From NCBI RefSeq assembly GCF_000340215.1, contig NW_006921540.1:1854377-1918376 (forward strand): a stretch of 64,000 nucleotides of DNA. Reading direction: 5' to 3'. Below are positions 56,999 through 64,000 of this stretch, piece after piece. Every line of letters begins with the position of its first letter. The first letter of the stretch is position 1. The notes under the pieces were generated by a model. The model was not told the DNA's origin and did no database searches. It saw nothing but the letters and a program-made list of their open reading frames with translations. The translations under genes and the position numbers were made by a program. This DNA comes from Pseudocercospora fijiensis CIRAD86. Its lineage: Eukaryota; Ascomycota; Dothideomycetes; Mycosphaerellales; Mycosphaerellaceae.

Positions 56999-59463
56999 TA
57001 GGAACAAATAGGATTAGTATACTAGCAGGGCTGTTGCTATACTAAATTCGACTATTAGCTAGGTTCTTATCTAGGTACTTACGTAGTATAGCAAGCTCGC
57101 GTTTACTAAGGTTATAGAGGGGCCTAAAGGGGACCTCTTTGCCCTATATAATATTAATCTTATAGTCCGTCTCTTTAAATATAGGCAATGTCGATACTAG
57201 GTAGTGTTTAAATATATTAATACAGGTCTCTCTAATAGGCTATAGTATACGAGCGAGCTAATTAGGGTCTATACTATTAGGGGGCACAGGTTTATCGTTA
57301 TCTCTACCGAGAAGGTTAGCTATCGGATTAGCTAAGGCAGGTATTAGGTTGCTAATAAATAGGACCCTAATATCGTTAGAGCACTTGCTAGTATTAATGT
57401 GTTTAATGTCCTCTTTCCTAGCGATTCGAAATCGCTACTATTAGCTACCTAGGTCTATAGCTACGGCGTAGTGCTTAAGAATAGGGTTACTAATAACAAT
57501 ATCGGATAGAAGGCTATCTATATCTACTATATAGGCAGTAAAGTCTAACAAACGCTTATTGCCGAGGTCGTCTTTTAGAACTATAGGAATATAGTAGGCC
57601 CTATAGGTTAAGTGCCGAGCGTTATTAAACTAAGCAAGGGTTAGTAGGTTAGCCCTATTTAATTATCGGAGGTCTAGTTGCTTAGCTAGGCGATAGCTAA
57701 TAAGGGCACTAACTAAATTTCCTAGATCTAGCGTAACCTTAGTTTTATAATTAGTGCCCTAGGTGTCTTATATAAGGCAGGTGCGTATAATAGCTAGTAC
57801 AATGTCGATAGTCTTACGCTATACTAGGCTAATAGTCGGTACGGCGCTTATTCTTTTTTCGAAGGTTAGCCTATAGGGGTAGCGTTAGCTACTAAGAGGT
57901 GCTTTCGGTGCTTAGCGGTAGTACGGTCGATTCGGGCCTAATCCTTAGGTTTGTCGTATTAGCCTAGTAGATAGCTAGTGCTATTATAGTTAAAGCATTT
58001 CAATCCGGTTAGGGGATTGCTATAGCCGCTATTACTACTATTATTAGTTAAGCGATTAGTATTATAGGGATACGAGCCCCTTCTACGGCCTCTATCGCGG
58101 CCTCCTTTATATAGTCGCTAGCTACGGCCTCTTCTACGGTTATTGTTACTATTCCTATTATTAGCACTATTGTTTTAGTAGGAACCTTAGTTTCCTCTAC
58201 GGCTACGGTTGCTACGGTTAGTACTAGCTAGTCGGATCCTCGATTCTAGCCGTTACTAGAGCTAAATAGCTCGTTCGGCTGTTTCTACTTCGACTATAAA
58301 TTAAATGCGCGTTAGATTAGTCTATTCGAATATACGGCGGCGGTCTAATTCGAGGATAAGCTCCTACCTAAGTTTCGGGCGTATCTCTAAGATCTATATA
58401 GAATTAGTCTTAGCTAGAAGGTCGTCCTCGAGAGTCTTTAAATAGGCCTTAAATAAGCGAGCTAATTAATTAGTCTTTTGCTTAGCTCGAAGGTACTAGT
58501 CCTAAGCGTGTTGTTGCCTTAGTATAGGGTTTCTAAGGGTGTCTAGTATAATAGTTTTGTAGGTTTGCTACTAAATAGCGGCCTAATTAGTAAGGGAATC
58601 GAAATAGTCGTCCTAGGTGCGTTTTAGGTCGCTATTAATGTATTATATAGCGTAAACGACTAATAAGTAATTATCTAGAAGGGCCCTTAGTACATTGCGC
58701 TAGTTAAGCTTATAGTTACGAATATAATCGTTATATTGCTTTCGACTAGAGCTATTAAACATAGTATAGTCCTTAAGCTTAGTATCCTTCTTCTAAATTA
58801 GGACGGATAGCGAGGAAGGCCCTACTATCGGCTTAGTACTAGTTATTAGGGCTTCCTATAGGCGGTAAATTTCGAGGAGGTTATCCTTTAGCTATTATTC
58901 TTAGCGTAAGGTAGTAAGCCTGTTCTAGGTAGCTTCTTAAAGTCTCGCTATTAGCTAGGGCCTAAAGGCTAGCTAGCTATATCGGCGGTTAACAATATTG
59001 CTAAGAATATCGTTAACAGGCAACGATAGGTTATCCCCTTCGATTATAGGTTCTTTAGTAGGCTCTCTAGTAGGGCCTCTAGTAGGCGCTTTAGTAGGCA
59101 CTTTAGTAGGCACTATACTACTAGCGTTGTCGTTGCTAGCGCTACTAGCGGCGCCGCGGTTGTTATTGCTTCGTAATAAGCCGGCTATTATAATAAGGGG
59201 TAATACTAATAATATATTATAGCCCCTTATAGTACGGATATAGCGGAATTAGTAGGTATCGGCCTAATATAATTAACTTAGTATAATAGCCCGTATAGAA
59301 GGCCTTGCTTAATAATTAGTACAGTTGTTTTAGTAGAATAGTACGTATAGGTCCCGTTCTTTAGGCGCAATATAGTTAAATCGATAGTTTTCGTAGCTAT
59401 ACCGCTAAAAGCTTAAAATAAGGACTATCTAGCTACTATCCTTAAAGGGTAGATCGAATACTA
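56999..59463 (-). pseudogene. Gypsy gag, protease and start of RT
   Basis: The 5' part of the chromovirus, on the minus strand next to the 5' LTR. A degraded zinc knuckle reads CFNYNSTSYLLG near 57960-58000 (family CxxCxxxGHxxxxC with Cys and His turned to Tyr). The N-terminal part of pol follows and stops at the hAT-2 insertion (56998). The open stretch 58998-59222 on the plus strand is an artefact of repeats. Confidence 0.7.
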
Positions 59464-59660
59464 TATAAGAAGGGTTATATTAGTAGGTAGATAGGGTAGT
59501 AGTAGGTATAGGTAGTATTCGATAAGGATCTAGGAGGAGAAGGAGGAAGGTAGGCTAGTTAGCCTAACGCTAAGCGCTAAGCCCTACCTAAGGTACTAAG
59601 ACCCTATTTTTACTCGGTCTAGTTATATACTAATTACGTATAGCCTCTTTAGCCCTAATA
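59464..59660 (-). repeat. Gypsy 5' LTR
   Basis: 197 bp, the direct-repeat partner of 32783-32979 with the same ends and the TCTTT duplication after it. It differs from its partner by several CA/TA and TG/TA transitions. Confidence 0.9.
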
Positions 59661-59665
59661 TCTTT

Positions 59666-60470
59666 ATAATCGCTCGATATAGACGACGTTAAAGAAGTAG
59701 ATCTAATAGGAGATATAATAGTATAAAGTCTACCTACGCCGCTAGGGCTTCGCTATTTACTAGTAGCTAACTACTAGTACTAGGGTAAGCTATTACAAGT
59801 CTATATATATAGTATTTAAGAGGTTAATAGCTACGCTATAGACGACTATTACTTCGCTAATAAAGGCCTCTCTTCCTTCTTTAAGCTTTATATCTTCTAT
59901 TATATAGATAACGACCTTATTAGGATAATAGTAGACTATATAGAAAAAGACGATATTAGCGAGCGAGCCGCTAGGTAATTAGCTAGCTAGATAGTAGACG
60001 ACTCGGACGACGACGCTAGTACTAATAACTTACTTAGTAATAGGCGAGTTAGACGAGAAATAAAAAGTATAAGGATATATAGTAACTACTAGCTAGCTAC
60101 TAGTAAGGCAATAGTAACTCGTACGAGACTACGTTATATATAATAATAATAACGAGGCTAAAGAGATAGTAACTAGTAAAGGTAAGCCTTTACCTATAGT
60201 TATAGAAGAAAGTAATTTAATAGCAATTCTATAATAATAATAGTATATTTAATCTTAGTCTATATAATAGTCTCTTCTACTATAAAATAGCCGCTTCTAT
60301 AATAGTCTCTTCTACTGCAAAATAGCCGCTTCTATAATAGTTAAAATAGCTACTTCTAATAGCTAATAGGCTCGAAAGAGGCGCCCTTCCTAGCCTAAAT
60401 CGTTATAATACTAGGTAGTTCTAAACGCTACTAAATTAGAGGATTGTAAGTAGCTTGTTGCCTAGTAGTT
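59666..60470. repeat. RIP-degraded target sequence, right part
   Basis: The continuation of the sequence into which the gypsy element inserted (see 32463-32782). It contains a 38-bp-type direct repeat with CTTCTATAATAGTC near 60265-60345. Family unknown. Ordinary composition resumes near 60470. Confidence 0.5.
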
Positions 60471-61004
60471 ACTAGTGAAACACTATGTCGCTAAATCCGC
60501 TCTAGGTTCAGCTAAAACTCACTAAATTTCCTGACATGCAGCAGTAATCCTTTCTTTCATTATTAGACACCGCCGCCGAACCATACGCTTGGCCCTGCTC
60601 GCTCCATCGTTTTTTGCCTTTGCCCGGGGAACGTCCGCAAAGCTTCGCTTCAGCAACCTAAGATTCCGCGGTTCGTGGTGACGCGAGCTTGATCCGGCGT
60701 GTGTACGCTCGGCTGAGAGAAAAGGCGGTCATGTTGATATATCAGATAGGCTCCTGTTCCAGAGCGTGCGACCTGTGCTATGCATCTTGACACATCACAA
60801 GGCTTTGTCATTCCTCGCTGTTCTTCGGACCTGACCGCCCTTGCTACACCGCGATACGACTACATATACCGCCCTATCTGCCAACGCGACCTGCCATTTT
60901 TAGTATGCACGCGCAGTCATAACACTTACCATACCTGCTGCCTACCGCCACTCTACAGAAAGTGAACGCGTCAAACAACAACTCAACACCATCGACAACC
61001 AATA
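60471..61004. promoter_or_regulatory. Upstream region of the island gene
   Basis: Unmutated sequence between the repeat block and the first ATG of the island gene, presumably its promoter and 5' leader. No motif assigned. Confidence 0.35.
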
Positions 61005-61717
61005 ATGTCGTGCTCATCAGCATCGAGCCGAGGCTCGACGCCTTCCACATCTCCGTGTCGAACAATCACTAGTCTATCATCGTCAAACGGGTCTGCACAC
61101 CGCGACAGTTTTAGCTCGACGGCATCTTCGACATTCTCCAACCCATACTCCTCTTGCGCGTACGCAAGCTGGCCAGCGGGATCAGATCTGAAGAAGCCCT
61201 CCAGGCCGAGCGCATACGTGAGCGACGAGGATCTCTTTGGTGACAGCGATGAAGCCTACCTCAGCGAACCACCGCCACCACCACGGTCGGCTGAAGTTTG
61301 GATGGCACGTCCTCTGCTACCTCCGGTCAATCCAATCAAACCACGCAAGTGCATCACTGAGCCGAGAAAGAAGCGAGGCCCTTCTTCGGCCAGCATCAAG
61401 CACCAAGTGTGAGCGAGAGTCCTGGAGCATGGTTGTCAGACATACCGACGGAACTGACTTCACCAATGACCTTTTTGGCTTTTCAGCGAGGCCTGTTGTC
61501 CCCACATTATACCCAATATCGAGCGTTAGCATCGATACCGATTTACCTTTTCAACACATGGGACAAGACTTGTACTGGGCATCTACCAGCAGTATACATT
61601 GGCCCAGACACACCAGGGTTCGGTGGTGTCATGCTGGGTCCGGAAAACGGCACGGACCATTTTGGCAGCGACAAGTACCTGATGGTCGAGAGGAATGTGC
61701 AGACGACACTCATTTAA
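61005..61717 (+). CDS. Hypothetical protein, island gene, two exons
   Basis: Exon 1 starts at ATG 61005 (MSCSSASSRGSTPSTS) and is Ser-rich, then acidic (SDEDLFGDSDEAYLSE), Pro-rich, and has the block EVWMARPLLPPVNPIKPRK followed by a basic stretch. A strong acceptor (polypyrimidine, TTTTCAG) at 61486 allows joining of 61005-61406 to 61487-61717, giving 210 residues and ending ERNVQTTLI. The donor would be GTGTGA, which is weak, so the alternative is a one-exon 135-residue protein ending at 61412. The second part contains HLPAVYIGPDTPGFGG. I do not recognise the family; the first block resembles conserved fungal proteins of unknown function. No membrane segment or signal peptide is evident. 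Confidence 0.5.
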
Positions 61718-61873
61718 CCGAGGGAGCCAGAACCAGAAACTCGAACGAACAGAGAGAGACGAATCCAGTCGGTGGACACAGGGTCTGGAATGCATGGCCA
61801 GCGCACATGAAATGGCATCTGGTGCTCACAGCAATGTAGCACTTGTGATGCAGGCTCGAAGCAGAACTTCTAG

Positions 61874-62077
61874 AATTTGGCTGTGGCGGCAGAGGGCAGC
61901 CTCATCACCTGGAAGCGAGAAACACGAACGCCACCGTCACAGCCAGCCGCGCATGACATCTGCGAACCGCATGCACATCACGTCGCTGCTCTCGCGCAGA
62001 AGATTCAGCAGCGGTGGTACAGTATGGCCAAGCGGTCGAGAAGTCTTTTTGAGAGGTCCAAGTCGGTGAGGCTGTAA
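61874..62077 (+). CDS. Possible 3' exon, hypothetical
   Basis: A 67-residue frame after a TTCTAG acceptor at 61873: NLAVAAEGSLITWKRE, then KIQQRWYSMAKRSRSLFER and a TAA at 62077. The composition is protein-like. It could be the last exon of the preceding gene or of a separate small gene. A nearby frame at about 61718-61800 (EPEPETRTNRERR) also looks coding, but I could not find a splicing pattern that joins all the parts, so a decayed gene is possible. Confidence 0.35.
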   Translation, partial: NLAVAAEGSLITWKRETRTPPSQPAAHDICEPHAHHVAALAQKIQQRWYSMAKRSRSLFERSKSVRL

Positions 62078-62630
62078 GCGCGGTGCTGAGATTGGTGGTT
62101 GATCTATGTATCCAACAAGCGAGACGCACAGCTTATACCATGATCGACATCTGAATTTGGATGGGTTGTGCAAAAAGTGATGCCATAAGGAGCAGGACAG
62201 GATGCAGAAAGTTTGCATGCCCCATGCGCCATGCCTGCCTGCCTGCAGATCAGCCGAAGCGGCTCTGCCAGCACGGCGCTTAGAGGCATGCTGTGAGAGG
62301 TGAAGCTCTTGATGACTCGCGATGGGGAATTGAGATTTTAGCGATAACGAACAATGGAATGATCGAATACTCATCATCACTGTGACATATTATTCCCATC
62401 CTATTGGTCATCGTCCTTCGAGCAGCGGCGGCGGCGGCGGTGAGAGAAATACGGCGCACGTGATGTCGCCTCGGCAGGCTTTGGGCAGAGCCGCAGGGCC
62501 TGGGAGGGATTTGGTATTCGTCCATTGCCTATATTATATTCTTCGCTGCTACCGAAGGGGGTTGCTGTCCCCGGAATAGCGCATTTAGCAGTGTATTTGG
62601 CGGCTCTTGCCGGGACCCACTCCTACATCG
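62078..62630. other. Intergenic with simple repeats
   Basis: Unmutated spacer at the right edge of the island. It contains a short TGCC run (about 62231-62245) and a GGC run (about 62424-62440). No gene seen. Confidence 0.35.
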
Positions 62631-63099
62631 GTAATTTAGTAGAATCTCTATAGTATACTATATCTCTTTATAAAGCCGTAGAAACAGCTATATAGACTAA
62701 AACAAGGTATTATTATAGACCCCTCTTAATCCGAATACGAGGCATAAATACTATCGGAAGGGCAGCACTATAGAAACGAATAAGGTAACCTAGAAAGCGC
62801 GGATTTCTTCTAAGATCTCGAGAATAGTAATAAAGGTAATAAAAATATCGATATACCTAGAGATAGCGGTTTTAAGGAATAAGATCTCGATAGTTTAAAT
62901 GCCGAGAAACTAGCTAAGATTAAGCTCGATAAGGAGGCAGTAAATAATGCTAAATTAGCGGAAAGATCGTTCTCGTAAATAGCCGCGGAGGTATATAAGG
63001 CCTTCGAGAATAGTAGCTTCTTTAAGCTAGTCGGTAAAAATAAGGTAGACGAAACGGTCGGTAGAGAGGTAGACGAAGAGCCTACTAAAGAGCCTATTA
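62631..63099. repeat. RIP-degraded DNA
   Basis: TpA-rich sequence with TAG stops in every frame, upstream of a transposase relic and possibly its 5' part. Composition changes sharply near 62630. Confidence 0.5.
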
Positions 63100-64000
63100 A
63101 TAACGATGCTAGCGACTAGATATCCGATCTACCGAAGGAGACCTATAGGTCGATAGAAGTCGCTTTTAATAAAGCGAATAAGTAGGCTCGGACCTATAGT
63201 TATACTATCGTTCTACGAGGCGGTAACTACTCGAAGAGGCCGGAGTTTCGAGAAGCGAATATCTATATTAGTAGATACTGTATCTATAGCGCTAGTAAAG
63301 GAAGGTAGAAGGATCGCTCTAAGAATAGTAGTAAGCGGCCTACTACTGTTAGTTAGAAGGAGGCCTATCTATAGTTACTATCGTTACAAGCGGTCGACTA
63401 TTGTAACCTATTTAGCCGTTAGAGGGTCGATAAGTCGCACTACTAGTATACCTATAAAGGAGGCTACAAGGACTTTAATAGCGCCGATTTCGCGATATAT
63501 CGCCGCTGCTAGCGTAAGTCGATAAAGGACAAGATAATAAAGATAATAGAAGAGGATTTAAGCGCGAATACGAGTGCTATATCGACGTTAGCGCGGCTAT
63601 AGAAGAAGGAAGATTGTAAGTCTATCTAGTATTAGAAATTCTTACCGGCCGAGACTCGGCCGACCTGTATACTATTACATTCTTCCCTTCCTTCTATACT
63701 CTTACTCTAACAGCATATAATATATAGGCATACAAACGATATAGGACATTTATAACATTCGAAAGATAGCGCGGAGGGTTTAGTAGGGTAATATATCGGC
63801 CTTAGATGCACTTTTACGGCTCCTAGAAAGAGGTAGATACTACTACGATTAGGACCTAGATATAACGCCGGGGAACGAGGGCAAAATCGACAAATTGCTT
63901 ATAATCTACCTACTTATAGCACGGTTCTACGCCCTATATCCGGAGTACCTTATCTGCGATAATATATATAAGACTAACTACTATAACCGACCTCTTTTTA
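63100..64000 (+). pseudogene. Mutator-like (MULE) transposase relic, truncated
   Basis: Near the end of the window a block reads YPEYLICDNIYKTNYYNRPLF, matching the MULE transposase pattern in which a D-TYKTN-P block holds a catalytic Asp. Upstream, segments such as VVLRGGNYSKRPEF are compatible with an N-terminal FAR1/WRKY-GCM1-like DNA-binding region, though less clearly. Stops are TAG at likely Gln or Trp positions, so it is RIP-inactivated. The element continues past the window. Confidence 0.45.

Larger units (their letters stand above)
32783..59660 (-). mobile_element. Ty3/gypsy chromovirus with two nested hAT insertions
   Basis: The element is bounded by two direct 197-bp LTRs and the 5-bp duplication TCTTT (32778-32782 and 59661-59665). 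Removing the two hAT copies leaves about 6.6 kb, a normal gypsy size. Reading on the minus strand, the 5' segment (59463-56999) carries gag and the start of pol, the middle (47044-44364) carries the rest of reverse transcriptase, RNase H, integrase and a C-terminal chromodomain, and the 3' tail (34003-32980) leads to the 3' LTR. A purine-rich tract beside the 3' LTR fits a polypurine primer. All coding parts are full of TAG stops. Confidence 0.88.

Noticed and set aside
58998..59222. Plus-strand frame with repeated LVG segments
   Set aside because: It lies antisense in the RIP-degraded gypsy gag region and derives from a short internal repeat.
25686..60470. Centromere or telomere-associated DNA
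   Set aside because: No TTAGGG repeats and no satellite of centromere scale. The block is fully explained as nested transposons, although a centromeric location cannot be excluded from sequence alone.

Overview
The window looks like a chromosome segment of a filamentous ascomycete (Pezizomycotina, probably Dothideomycetes; class is inference). Gene-bearing stretches have short introns of about 47-68 bp with GTAAGT-like donors, and the genes are typically fungal: a HET-domain gene, a sugar porter, a long kinesin, a METTL4-type methyltransferase and a LEU5-type carrier. The other stretches are AT-rich, almost without CpA/TpG, rich in TpA and full of TAG stops. This is the signature of repeat-induced point mutation (RIP).

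Layout: 1-360 is RIP-degraded DNA. From 480 to 25,685 is a gene-bearing region: sugar-porter gene (+, 5 exons), broken homocysteine S-methyltransferase (-), kinesin (-, 3 exons, 1818 aa), a 7-bp minisatellite, a small ISG12-like membrane protein (+), an unrecognised spliced gene (-), a HET-domain protein (-), a METTL4-like methyltransferase (-) divergent from a LEU5-like carrier (+), then about 3.7 kb without a supportable gene. From 25,686 to about 60,470 is a nest of dead transposons. From 60,470 to 62,630 a small unmutated island carries a probable gene. From 62,630 to the end RIP-degraded DNA resumes, with the start of a Mutator-like transposase relic.

The transposon nest can be resolved from the sequence. 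After a minisatellite and a Tad1-like LINE comes a Ty3/gypsy chromovirus (minus strand, 197-bp LTRs at 32,783 and 59,464, 5-bp target duplication TCTTT). Two copies of one roughly 9.9-kb hAT transposon, in opposite orientation, are inserted in it. hAT-1 (34,012-44,355) is flanked by GCCTCGTA and hAT-2 (47,053-56,990) by ATCCTTCT, each an exact 8-bp target duplication. The 484-base N run in hAT-1 corresponds to only about 73 bp in hAT-2.

The most unusual content is inside the hAT element. Besides a spliced hAT transposase it carries at least five other reading frames, two of which are histone H3-fold proteins. One has a long basic tail and a divergent core. The other has a tail with repeated APRK motifs and a near-canonical H3 core interrupted by two introns. 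RIP stops fall mostly at glutamine positions of the H3 fold. A dispersed palindromic GCCGGC repeat lies inside several introns of the element (transposase, H3-like gene, a third gene), and reading phase supports the splicing. A mobile element carrying its own H3 variants, nested in a chromodomain retrotransposon, is the system here that most deserves follow-up.
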